Source: Chitinibacter sp. GC72 (lineage in GTDB: Bacteria; Pseudomonadota; Gammaproteobacteria; Burkholderiales; Chitinibacteraceae). Taken from it: a stretch of DNA of 64,000 nucleotides. Under the pieces are notes generated by a model. That model did not search any database. It was not told the origin of the DNA and worked only from the letters and a program-made list of their open reading frames with translations. Every line of letters begins with the position of its first letter. The stretch's first letter is position 1. The stretch is from the NCBI RefSeq assembly GCF_009760905.1, contig NZ_VIRW01000007.1:1-64000 (forward strand), written 5' to 3'. This document shows positions 36,201 to 44,715 of the stretch, one piece after another. Position numbers and translations under genes: made by a program.

Positions 36201-37403
36201 ATGACATCCTCGATTTTCGCCGCCGTAGAAATGGCACCTCGCGACCCGATTCTGGGCCTGAACGAAGCGTTTAATGCCGACACCCGCAGCACCAAAGTGA
36301 ATTTGGGCGTAGGCGTTTACTACAACGACGAAGGCAAGATTCCTTTGCTCGCTGCGGTGAAAGAAGCGGAAAAAGCCCGTCTGGCTGCGCAACCTCCGCG
36401 CGGCTACCAAGCCATCGAAGGCAACCCAGCGTACAACGCGGGCGTGCAAAACTTGTTGTTCGGCGCAGAAAGCGAATTGATCGCTGCAGGTCGCGTAGTA
36501 ACTGCTCAAGCTTTGGGCGGCACTGGCGCACTGAAAATCGGTGGCGACTTCCTGCAACGTCTAAACCCAAATGCCACCGTTTACATCAGCAACCCAAGCT
36601 GGGAAAACCACCGCGCGATTTTTGAATCAGCGGGTTTCAAAGTGGGCGATTATCCATACTACGACGCGACGACACGCGGCGTTGATTTCGCAGCAATGAA
36701 AGCCTTCTTGTTGGGTTTGGAAGCTGGCTCGATCATTATCCTGCACGCTTGCTGCCACAACCCAACTGGCGCGGACATGTCTGACGCACAATGGGGCGAA
36801 GTGGTTGAAGCGTGTCGCGAACGCGGTCTGGTGCCGTTCCTCGATATGGCTTATCAAGGCTTTGCCGAAGGCATCGACGCAGACTCAGTCGCTGTTAAAG
36901 CCTTTGCCGCGTCTGGCTTGCAATTCTTTATCTCTAGCTCGTTCTCGAAAAGCTTCTCTTTGTACGGCGAGCGCGTTGGCGCATTGTCGATCATCACATC
37001 AAGCAAAGAAGAATCTGGCCGCGTATTGAGCCAGCTGAAACGCGTGATCCGCACCAACTACTCTAACCCGCCGATCCACGGTGGCGCGGTCGTTGCTGCA
37101 GTGCTGGCGAGCCCAGAATTGCGCGCAATGTGGGAAGCAGAACTCGGCGGCATGCGTGTTCGCATCCGCGCGATGCGCTCAGGTCTGGTGGAAAAACTGG
37201 CTGCGCGCGGCGTGGCACAAGACTTCTCGTTCGTAACGCAACAGCGTGGTATGTTCTCGTACACCGGTCTGACTGCTGATCAAGTTGAAAAGCTGCGCGC
37301 CGAATACGGCATTTACGCTGTATCAACTGGCCGCATTTGTCTGGCGGCGCTGAACGTGAACAACATCGACTACGTAGCAGATTCGATCGCGAAAGTGCTG
37401 TAA
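36201..37403 (+). CDS. Class I aromatic/aspartate aminotransferase
   Basis: A 400-residue PLP enzyme of the AspC/TyrB family. It starts MTSSIFAAVEMAPRDPILGLNEAF with GGAG six bases before the ATG; the open frame begins at 36111, but the extra 30 residues are not family-like. Landmarks are LGVGVYY, HACCHNPTGAD, DMAYQGFA and SSSFSKSFSLYGERVGAL, which holds the PLP lysine. It transfers amino groups between aspartate or aromatic amino acids and 2-oxoglutarate. AspC versus TyrB preference cannot be decided from sequence. Confidence 0.95.
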   Translation: MTSSIFAAVEMAPRDPILGLNEAFNADTRSTKVNLGVGVYYNDEGKIPLLAAVKEAEKARLAAQPPRGYQAIEGNPAYNAGVQNLLFGAESELIAAGRVVTAQALGGTGALKIGGDFLQRLNPNATVYISNPSWENHRAIFESAGFKVGDYPYYDATTRGVDFAAMKAFLLGLEAGSIIILHACCHNPTGADMSDAQWGEVVEACRERGLVPFLDMAYQGFAEGIDADSVAVKAFAASGLQFFISSSFSKSFSLYGERVGALSIITSSKEESGRVLSQLKRVIRTNYSNPPIHGGAVVAAVLASPELRAMWEAELGGMRVRIRAMRSGLVEKLAARGVAQDFSFVTQQRGMFSYTGLTADQVEKLRAEYGIYAVSTGRICLAALNVNNIDYVADSIAKVL

Positions 37404-37430
37404 TTTCCGGCTCTGCAATCATTTGCCCGA

Positions 37431-37457
37431 AAGCCCGCCTTGTGCGGGCTTTTTTGT
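37431..37457 (+). terminator. Rho-independent terminator after the aminotransferase gene
   Basis: Stem AGCCCGC / GCGGGCT with a T-run, 28 bases after the stop. Confidence 0.85.
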
Positions 37458-37496
37458 TTCTATACTGGTTTGGCATACACCTACGCGGTCATTATC

Positions 37497-40412
37497 ATGC
37501 CATTTAGCAATCGCAATATTCCCCTGCACTTGCATATTTCCTACCTGTTCATCGGCCTGATATTGGCTTTTGCGCTACTGGTGGGGATCGTGCTGTTTGG
37601 CAAAATGAGCAAGGAAGCACTGGATGCGACCAACCAGCGCTATGAGATGATCGGCAAAATGGCGGCCACCAGCGTGCTCAGCGTTTATCAGCCGACCAAA
37701 ACATTTGTCGAAATCTTTGCCCATCACCGCATCACGCGCGCCAGTACGCTGGAGGAACGCGTAGAAAGCCTGAGGTATCTGACTACAGCCCTTGATAGTA
37801 TTGAGCCAGCGATCTCTACCTATATAGGGTATGAGAATGGCGAATTTTTCATGGTCAGAAAATGGCAGGAAAGCGCACTGCTCAGACAAAAGCTCAATCC
37901 GCCCGCCAAAACGCGCTGGGTTATTCAGAGCGTCAACCTGCGGGGCAATATCATGCAGGGCGAATATCGCTACTACGACGGGCAGCTCAATGAGCTGGAA
38001 CGCCGCATCGACCCTGATTACCAGTTCGACCCCCGCCCACGTCCGTGGTATGTCAGCGGCTGGCAATCCCCCGATAGCGCAATTGCCACTGATCCGTATT
38101 ATTTTGCGACCAGCGAAACAGTCGGCCTGAGCTATTCAAAAAAAGCGGCTGGCGAAAAAGCGGTCGTGGCGATGGATATCCAGATGACGCGTATCCAGCA
38201 AGCGCTGCAACAAAAAATCACGCCCAACAGCCGGCTGGCACTGATCAACCCACAAGAAGAAATCCTCTGCTGGCAGCTGGGGCAATCAATTAGTGGCATC
38301 CCCAAACTGCGCAAAAATGCTGACGGCAGCATGTCCCTGCCCACCGTCAGCAATCAGGATGCGCGCGAACTCAAAGCCTTGCTGGCGGCTGAAGCACAGT
38401 ACAGCCAGCACCCTGCCCCGCTGGATATTCATGGCGAAGAATGGCAAGGCTATATTGCCCGAATCGATATTCCCGGCGGCTCTCCGCTGCGCTTGCTGAT
38501 TACATCGCCTCGGGCCGAATTACTCGAGACAGTCACCGCATCGCGCAATCAGGCCATGCTGATTTTTACCATCTTGCTATTAGCCGGTCTGGTGGCCGCC
38601 CTCAAGTTTTCTCGTATGGCATCACAACCACTGAAAGAGCTGAGTGAAGAAGCACAAAAAATCGAACAATTTGATTTTGAGTCGCCAATTGAAATGAAGT
38701 CGCGCATTACCGAGGTACTCGAACTCGCGCATGCCATGAACAATATGAAATCGACTATCAATTCATTTCTGGATTTATCAACCAGCCTAGCTTCCGAGAC
38801 CAACTTTGAACGTCTGCTTGAACGCGTACTCAATGAACTCTCCGATATCGCTGGCGCCAAAGGGGGGGCGATTTATCTGCCAGAAACCAATCCTCAATTA
38901 CTCAAGGCCAAACTGGGCGTGATCGACGGCAAGCAGCTTGATATGAGCACGCAAGCACTGATCGAGCTTGATCACGATGAAACCGTGATCGCTCGGGCAG
39001 CCCGCAATAGCACCGTGATTGATCAGCTGAATTCTGCCACCTTACAACAACTACTGGGCTCGCACTCTGCGCTGAACAGCACCAGCACAGCCATTACCGT
39101 TCCCCTGAAAGATCGTAATAAAACGCTGGTCGGCGTTATTCTCCTGCTGCTACCCAGCGGCAAAGTGGATACCGGGCAGCAAGCCCTGATTGAGGCCATT
39201 TCCGGTAACGCTGCCGTCGCCATCGAAAATCAGCGCCTGATTCTGGAGCAAAAAAAGCTGCTTGAAGCCTTTATCCAGCTGATTGCCGGGGCGATTGATG
39301 CTAAAAGTGCCTACACCGGCGGCCACTGCCAACGGGTTCCCGAGTTAACCAAAATGCTGGCGCAAGCAGCTTGCGAGCAAAAAGAAGGCCCGTACGCGAC
39401 TTTTGAGTTGAATGAAAATGAATGGGACGAATTGCATATCGCCGCGTGGCTACACGACTGTGGTAAGGTAACGACGCCCGAATACGTCGTCGACAAGGCT
39501 AGCAAGCTGGAAACTTTGTACGATCGTATCCACGAAATCCGCATGCGCTTTGAAGTTTTAAAAAGAGACGCAATCATTGAATACTGGCAGGCGCTCTCGG
39601 CTGGCGGCGACGAAAACAGGCTTGCCGCCCAGCGCGATGCACAACTGGTCAGCTTGGATGAAGATTTTGCCTTCGTTGCCGCTTGCAATGAAGGAGGCGA
39701 AGATATGGCCGCCGAAAAAATCAGCCGTCTGCAGCAAATCGCCAGCAAAACCTGGCTGCGCACCTTATCAGACCGGATCGGCATCGCCCACGAAGAAAAA
39801 GCGCGCAAAGAACGCAATCCGGAACCTACCCTGCCAACGCTGGAGCCATTGCTGGCCGACAAAGCCGAGCACCTGATTATTCGTAGTGCCAAAGAGCAAA
39901 TGCCAGAAAATAACCCCTGGGGTTTCAAAGTCAAAGTGCCCGAATATCTCTACAACCGGGGCGAGCTTTACAATTTATGCGTCACACGCGGCACACTTTC
40001 GGAAGAGGAGCGCTACAAGATCAATGAGCACATCATCCAGACCATCATCATGCTGGAAAAGCTCCCCTTCCCCCGCCACCTGTCGCGTGTTCCCGAGATC
40101 GCCGGCGGGCACCATGAAAAAATGAACGGGACAGGCTACCCCAAACGCCTGCTTCGCGATGAAATGAGTATCCCGGCGCGCATGATGGCCATCGCCGATA
40201 TTTTTGAAGCACTCACAGCCGTGGATAGACCCTACAAAAAAGGAAAACAGCTCTCGGAAACCATCCGTATCATGGCTGAAATGAAAAAAGGCCAACATAT
40301 TGATGCTGACCTTTTCTCGCTGTTTTTGCACTCAGACGTCTATTTGCAATACGCCCGGCGTTATATGAAACCCGAGCAAATCGATGAAATAGACATTAAG
40401 CAGTACTTATAA
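37497..40412 (+). CDS. Cache-HAMP-GAF-HD-GYP membrane phosphodiesterase
   Basis: A 971-residue inner-membrane sensor. TM1 is at about 12-35, a large periplasmic Cache-like domain follows (RPRPWYVSGW is characteristic), TM2 lies near 345-365, then HAMP, a GAF domain (about 440-590) and an HD-GYP domain. The HD motif is AWLHDCGK (His653-Asp654) and the second half has GGHHEKMNGTGYP (about 870-880), so c-di-GMP hydrolysis is plausible. The spacing between HD and GYP motifs is about 215 residues rather than the usual 60 or so, which indicates a helical insertion of roughly 150 residues. The ATG at 37497 (MPFSNRN) is chosen; the frame opens at 37440 inside the terminator. Confidence 0.88.
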   Translation: MPFSNRNIPLHLHISYLFIGLILAFALLVGIVLFGKMSKEALDATNQRYEMIGKMAATSVLSVYQPTKTFVEIFAHHRITRASTLEERVESLRYLTTALDSIEPAISTYIGYENGEFFMVRKWQESALLRQKLNPPAKTRWVIQSVNLRGNIMQGEYRYYDGQLNELERRIDPDYQFDPRPRPWYVSGWQSPDSAIATDPYYFATSETVGLSYSKKAAGEKAVVAMDIQMTRIQQALQQKITPNSRLALINPQEEILCWQLGQSISGIPKLRKNADGSMSLPTVSNQDARELKALLAAEAQYSQHPAPLDIHGEEWQGYIARIDIPGGSPLRLLITSPRAELLETVTASRNQAMLIFTILLLAGLVAALKFSRMASQPLKELSEEAQKIEQFDFESPIEMKSRITEVLELAHAMNNMKSTINSFLDLSTSLASETNFERLLERVLNELSDIAGAKGGAIYLPETNPQLLKAKLGVIDGKQLDMSTQALIELDHDETVIARAARNSTVIDQLNSATLQQLLGSHSALNSTSTAITVPLKDRNKTLVGVILLLLPSGKVDTGQQALIEAISGNAAVAIENQRLILEQKKLLEAFIQLIAGAIDAKSAYTGGHCQRVPELTKMLAQAACEQKEGPYATFELNENEWDELHIAAWLHDCGKVTTPEYVVDKASKLETLYDRIHEIRMRFEVLKRDAIIEYWQALSAGGDENRLAAQRDAQLVSLDEDFAFVAACNEGGEDMAAEKISRLQQIASKTWLRTLSDRIGIAHEEKARKERNPEPTLPTLEPLLADKAEHLIIRSAKEQMPENNPWGFKVKVPEYLYNRGELYNLCVTRGTLSEEERYKINEHIIQTIIMLEKLPFPRHLSRVPEIAGGHHEKMNGTGYPKRLLRDEMSIPARMMAIADIFEALTAVDRPYKKGKQLSETIRIMAEMKKGQHIDADLFSLFLHSDVYLQYARRYMKPEQIDEIDIKQYL

Positions 40413-40460
40413 AGCATCCAAGCACGCTACTGGCAAATCACACAAGACCCTAGCGGCAGC

Positions 40461-41000
40461 CTAATGGGCTGATCCAGGGGATTTTTTGGCTTTTTGCAAA
40501 CATTCACGCCATTTTGTCGCCGTTGCTGCCGAACTGCCATCAACAACACAATCACCCGCCTTCAAACGCAGATAATCAACCCCAGCATCCCCCGAGCCTG
40601 ATACTTCAGACTCACGACTGGTTGCGGCAGCCGGAGCGCTTTTCTCCACCGATTTAGCTTTGCGCTCCAGACTTTTTATTTTGCTTTCCAGATCTGCAAC
40701 GTGATCCTGCTTGGCACGCAGATCGATTTTGAGTTCTTTCAGCTCTTTACCCAATTCTTCATTGCGCTCCAAAACATCCGAGAGGCTGTCTTTAAGCTTC
40801 TCGATCTGCTCCAGATAGAATTTTTTCTCAAAATGGCGCTTGGCCATGCCAATGGCGACACCCGCGAGCAAAGAAAAAAGCAAAGAGATCACTGCTGCCG
40901 CAATAATCAGATGAAGACGATATTGCACCAGTAAATTAGGACGGGATTGCGGCGGTTCATCAACAGGGGAAGGCGTAGCAGCTACGGCATCATCCGACAT
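40461..41000 (-). CDS. Hypothetical membrane-anchored coiled-coil protein
   Basis: A 179-residue protein from the ATG at 41000, which follows GGAG with a 6-base spacer; the frame is open up to 41159 through the tRNA terminator. It has a cytoplasmic N-terminal tail, one TM (LIIAAAVISLLFSLLAGVAIG), a Lys/Glu-rich coiled coil of about 70 residues, and a C-terminal segment with a Cys pair (GDCVVDG...WRECLQ). No family recognised. It may be a structural or envelope-associated protein. Confidence 0.65.
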   Translation of the reverse strand: MSDDAVAATPSPVDEPPQSRPNLLVQYRLHLIIAAAVISLLFSLLAGVAIGMAKRHFEKKFYLEQIEKLKDSLSDVLERNEELGKELKELKIDLRAKQDHVADLESKIKSLERKAKSVEKSAPAAATSRESEVSGSGDAGVDYLRLKAGDCVVDGSSAATATKWRECLQKAKKSPGSAH

Positions 41001-41090
41001 ACTCAACTCCATCACAGCAGATATGAAATAGGAGTTAGCATAATCGCGACAACAGCAAAGCACAAAAAAGAATAGTTTGCTGTGGAAAAG

Positions 41091-41121
41091 AAAAAAGGCT
41101 AGCTTGACAGCTAGCCTTTTT
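41091..41121 (-). terminator. Terminator of the tRNA-Asn unit
   Basis: Stem GGCTAGCT / AGCTAGCC around TGAC, with six T residues when read on the minus strand. It directly follows the downstream tRNA copy. Confidence 0.85.
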
Positions 41122-41124
41122 ATT

Positions 41125-41200
41125 TGGCTCCCCGACCTGGGCTCGAACCAGGGACACACGGATTAACAGTCCGTTGCTCTACCAACTGAGCTATCGGGGA
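41125..41200 (-). tRNA. tRNA-Asn (GTT), copy 2
   Basis: A 76-nucleotide cloverleaf on the minus strand: acceptor TCCCCGA/TCGGGGA, D arm GCTC...GAGC, anticodon loop CTGTTAA, T arm CCTGG-TTCGAGC-CCAGG, and encoded CCA. Identical to the other copy. Confidence 0.98.
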
Positions 41201-41262
41201 ATTGATCTTTACAATCAAATCATTTAAGTTAGTAAGGATTACAAACTTAAATATGGTAATTT

Positions 41263-41338
41263 TGGCTCCCCGACCTGGGCTCGAACCAGGGACACACGGA
41301 TTAACAGTCCGTTGCTCTACCAACTGAGCTATCGGGGA
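41263..41338 (-). tRNA. tRNA-Asn (GTT), copy 1
   Basis: Same 76-nucleotide sequence as the gene at 41125, with anticodon GTT and encoded CCA. It is promoter-proximal in a two-gene tRNA transcript; a 62-base AT-rich spacer separates the copies. Confidence 0.98.
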
Positions 41339-41353
41339 AGCGGTATGGGGCGT

Positions 41354-41382
41354 ATAATAGACACCCATTGCTGCTCTGTCAA
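41354..41382 (-). promoter_or_regulatory. Sigma-70 promoter of the tRNA-Asn unit
   Basis: On the minus strand, a perfect TTGACA (41377-41382), a 17-base spacer and TATTAT (41354-41359), ending 16 bases before the first tRNA. A very strong consensus match, as expected for a stable RNA gene. Confidence 0.9.
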
Positions 41383-41418
41383 GAAAAACCGTATAAATTT
41401 ATCGACGAAAATAAACTC

Positions 41419-42702
41419 ATGTCTAAAAATATCCTGATCAGCTTTCTAGTAAGCACGGGCATTATTGCCGCTGCGCCGCTTTTTTTTCCATATTCAATCT
41501 TCAAAACCGATGTGGAATCAAAGCTTTCGATGCTGTCAAATACCAAAGCGCAGATCGGTGAAATATCGTTCAACTACAGCCCACGGCCTGAATTTGTTCT
41601 ATCGAATGTCATTCTTGATTCGAGCGAAACCGCAAGCATCGAGCGGATTTCAATCCCGCTGAACACATACAATATACTCAACTTGGGTAACTCCATCCGC
41701 GATATCACCTTGTCAAAAGCCCAGTTTTCCCGTGCTTTTGCCATTGACCTCCCCAATCGCTTGCAGCCCAAGGCAGGCTCTGGGCTAAAAATAGGCCGGA
41801 TCAATCTGGAGGACACCTCGGTCAAACTCGAGAACGGCTTAGTTGGGCCGGTGAATGGACAATTGCGTTTCAAAGCCGATGGCAGCATTGATGATCTGCT
41901 GATCACTTCCGATCAAGGCCGCGCTGAGTTGCAAGTGCAGCCAGCAGAAGGTGATGCATTCAAGGTGCAATTTAACGCCAAGGGCTGGCAACTGCCATTT
42001 ACTTATCCGGTAGAGTTTGAATACCTCAAGCTAATCGGCACAGCCAACCGTGAAGGTATCGAGATAGCGGACATCCGGGCGGATGTGTACGGCGGCCTGG
42101 TTACGGGCAATGCCGCACTCAAATGGGATCAAGGCTGGACTCTGGCAGGCCAATTGTTTAGCAAGAACATCCAGGCAGAACCGTTTATTAAAGTATTCAG
42201 CCATGTCACCCGCTCCAGCGGCAGGATGAACGCTGATGCGCAATTTCGCTTTCAGGCGGCACACTACAATACTCTATTTAAGCAACCTCAAATCAGTGGC
42301 CGCTTTATTATTCAAGACGGTATGCTCAGCAATTTTGACTTGGTCACACCATTAAAATCTCAAAGCCCTAGCGTGCAAAGCAGAGGGGGGCAAACCAATT
42401 TCAACACCCTTTCCGGCGCAATTGCAATCAGCAGCCAAAGCGTACAGTTGCGTCAGCTTTCGCTGGATGCGGGCAAATTCCGCTCGCGAGGGGATATAGT
42501 TATTCGTGACAACAAAATTAGCGGCAATATTATTTCGCAACTGGCAGCAGGTACTGTCACAGCCAGCAATCAGCTGCAAGTGGGTGGAACTTTAGACGCG
42601 CCAGAGCTGCGCAGCGGCGGCGCGTACCGCCCCTCAAACGAAGCAGCCCCAATCACTGAAACTGTTCAGCCGGAAACCCTGCCAGCCGCCTCTGGCGAAT
42701 AA
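41419..42702 (+). CDS. AsmA-like envelope protein
   Basis: A 427-residue protein starting MSKNILISFLVSTGIIAA; the frame opens at 41368 in the tRNA promoter. There is one N-terminal TM or signal anchor, then a beta-rich periplasmic region with the AsmA-type pattern (INLEDTSVKLENG; SGRFIIQDGMLSNFDL; RQLSLDAGKFRSRGDIVI). AsmA-like proteins take part in envelope lipid transport or outer-membrane assembly. This one is short for the family. It is followed by ygfZ. Confidence 0.75.
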   Translation: MSKNILISFLVSTGIIAAAPLFFPYSIFKTDVESKLSMLSNTKAQIGEISFNYSPRPEFVLSNVILDSSETASIERISIPLNTYNILNLGNSIRDITLSKAQFSRAFAIDLPNRLQPKAGSGLKIGRINLEDTSVKLENGLVGPVNGQLRFKADGSIDDLLITSDQGRAELQVQPAEGDAFKVQFNAKGWQLPFTYPVEFEYLKLIGTANREGIEIADIRADVYGGLVTGNAALKWDQGWTLAGQLFSKNIQAEPFIKVFSHVTRSSGRMNADAQFRFQAAHYNTLFKQPQISGRFIIQDGMLSNFDLVTPLKSQSPSVQSRGGQTNFNTLSGAIAISSQSVQLRQLSLDAGKFRSRGDIVIRDNKISGNIISQLAAGTVTASNQLQVGGTLDAPELRSGGAYRPSNEAAPITETVQPETLPAASGE

Positions 42703-42779
42703 TCTCGCTGCCGCGTCTTACGACGCGGAGCGTGATAAGATTGAGCGCACTTTTTATCTCCAGACAGGAAGGCCTCAAT

Positions 42780-43799
42780 ATGACTTGGCTCGCTTCGCTA
42801 GGCGCAATTTATTCAGAGACAAACCCGGCAATCATCACCTCGTTTGGCAACCCAGCCGCCGAGTTGCAAGCCTACGCAGAACACACTGTGATTTGTCCAC
42901 TGAGCCAGTTTGGCTTGATCCGCTTTAGCGGGGAAGAATCCCAGCCTTTTTTGCAAGGGCAACTGTCCAGCGATATTCGCGCTTTGCAACGCGAGCAGAT
43001 TCAATTTTCCAGTTACTCAACACCCAAAGGCCGCATGCAAGCGAGCTTTTATGTCATCCGTCGCGGCGATGATTACCTATTGCAAATAGCAGCCGAAATC
43101 CAGCCAGCCATTCAGAAGCGCTTGTCGATGTTTATTTTGCGCAGCAAAACCAAAGCCAGCGATGCCAGCAGCGAGCTCGGCTTGCTGGGCGTAGCTGGCA
43201 AACACGCCAAATCCACCATGATTCAAGTATTCGGTCAGGCTCCAGAATCAATGCAGCTGATTGAGCAAGATGGCGTCCAGCTAATTGGTCTTCCCAATGA
43301 GCACTACCAGATCCTGCTCGAGCAAAATCAGACTGAAGCCATCTGGAATAAGTTAGTGGCAGCAGGAGCCAATCCGGCAGGCGAACCAATCTGGCGCCTA
43401 AGCGAAATCCAAGCCGGATCACCATGGATCACGGCTGCCACTCAGGAAGAGTTTGTTCCGCAAATGGCCAATCTGGAGCTGATCGGCGGCGTGAGCTTTA
43501 CCAAAGGCTGCTATCCGGGCCAGGAAATTGTCGCCCGAACTCAATACCTAGGCAAACTCAAGCGCCGCACCTACCGCATGCATGTTGACAGCCTCGACGC
43601 CGCAGAGGGGCAGGATGTATTTAGTGCCGAAATGAATGGTCAGCCCAGCGGTAAAATCATGCTGGCCGCCCCGGCGCCACAAGGTGGCATGGAGTTGCTG
43701 GTCGTAGCACAGATTGCCAGCCTTGAGCACGGCCTTCATTTAGGTGATGCAAATGGCCCATTGCTGCACAACTTGGCGCTCCCTTATGCCATGAATTGA
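42780..43799 (+). CDS. ygfZ: Folate-binding Fe-S cluster repair protein YgfZ
   Basis: A 339-residue GcvT-like protein. The family hallmark KGCYPGQEIVARTQYLGKLKRR, with the conserved Cys, is present in the second half. It helps maintain some Fe-S enzymes in a tetrahydrofolate-dependent way. AGGAAGG precedes the ATG at 42780; the frame extends to 42732 without family similarity. Confidence 0.93.
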   Translation: MTWLASLGAIYSETNPAIITSFGNPAAELQAYAEHTVICPLSQFGLIRFSGEESQPFLQGQLSSDIRALQREQIQFSSYSTPKGRMQASFYVIRRGDDYLLQIAAEIQPAIQKRLSMFILRSKTKASDASSELGLLGVAGKHAKSTMIQVFGQAPESMQLIEQDGVQLIGLPNEHYQILLEQNQTEAIWNKLVAAGANPAGEPIWRLSEIQAGSPWITAATQEEFVPQMANLELIGGVSFTKGCYPGQEIVARTQYLGKLKRRTYRMHVDSLDAAEGQDVFSAEMNGQPSGKIMLAAPAPQGGMELLVVAQIASLEHGLHLGDANGPLLHNLALPYAMN

Positions 43800-43848
43800 T
43801 ATTTAAGCTTATAATCGGCCGATTATTGATATTCGAGGACTATGCCCC

Positions 43849-44637
43849 ATGGGGTTTCTCGCTAATAAAAAGATTTTGATTACTGGTCTTCTGTCTGATC
43901 GCTCAATCGCCTATGGCATTGCGCAAGCCTGTCACCGTGAAGGCGCTGAGCTGGCATTTACCTATGTCAGCGACGATTTGAAAGATCGCGTAGTTAAACT
44001 TGCTAGCCATTTCAACTCCAGCATTGTGCTGCCATGTGATGTGGCAAGCGATGAGCAGATTGGTGATTTGTTTGTCGAGCTGGCCAAACACTGGCCAAGT
44101 TTTGACGGCCTGGTTCATTCAATTGGCTTTGCGCCACGTGACGCGCTTAAAGGTGACTACCTTGATGCGGTAACACGTGAAAATTTTGCCATCGCACACG
44201 ACATCAGCTCGTACAGCTTTGCCGCCTTGGCCAAAGCTGCACGTCCGATGCTGAATGAACGTGCCTCACTGGTCACCATGTCTTATCTGGGCGCAGAGCG
44301 CGCCATTCCGAACTACAACGTGATGGGTCTGGCCAAAGCCAGCCTGGAAGCGAATGTACGTTATATGGCAGCCTCGTTGGGCACCAGCAAAGAGATCCGT
44401 GTTAACGGCGTTTCGGCGGGCCCGATCAAAACTTTGGCGGCAGCAGGTATCGCCAACTTCGGCAAATTGCTGAAAGGTGCCGCCGACGCCACCCCGGCCA
44501 AGCGCAATGTCACTCAGGAAGAAGTCGGCAATGTCACGGCCTTCCTGCTCTCTGACTTGGCTTCTGGCATGACAGGCGAAATTTTGCACGTTGATGTGGG
44601 CTTCTTTATTGGTGCAGGCGCATTGGCCAGCGAATAA
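43849..44637 (+). CDS. fabI: Enoyl-ACP reductase (NADH)
   Basis: A 262-residue short-chain dehydrogenase that performs the last reduction in each fatty-acid elongation cycle. The catalytic residues Tyr146, Tyr156 and Lys163 are in place ([23 protein letters not shown]), and the cofactor motif is [15 protein letters not shown]. It is at the family's usual length. A terminator follows. Confidence 0.97.
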   Translation: MGFLANKKILITGLLSDRSIAYGIAQACHREGAELAFTYVSDDLKDRVVKLASHFNSSIVLPCDVASDEQIGDLFVELAKHWPSFDGLVHSIGFAPRDALKGDYLDAVTRENFAIAHDISSYSFAALAKAARPMLNERASLVTMSYLGAERAIPNYNVMGLAKASLEANVRYMAASLGTSKEIRVNGVSAGPIKTLAAAGIANFGKLLKGAADATPAKRNVTQEEVGNVTAFLLSDLASGMTGEILHVDVGFFIGAGALASE

Positions 44638-44658
44638 GTTTGGCGTTTCGCTCATGAG

Positions 44659-44686
44659 AAAGCCCGCTTCGTCGCGGGCTTTTTTA
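44659..44686 (+). terminator. Rho-independent terminator after fabI
   Basis: Stem AGCCCGC / GCGGGCT with a T-run, 23 bases after the stop. Confidence 0.87.
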
Positions 44687-44715
44687 TTACCTCTGTACGT
44701 ATACGGCTGCACACC

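Noticed and set aside
41120-41368. An 82-codon minus-strand frame with a repeated IAQLVEQRTVNPCVPGSSPG peptide
   Set aside because: It is the translation of the two identical tRNA-Asn genes, not a protein repeat.
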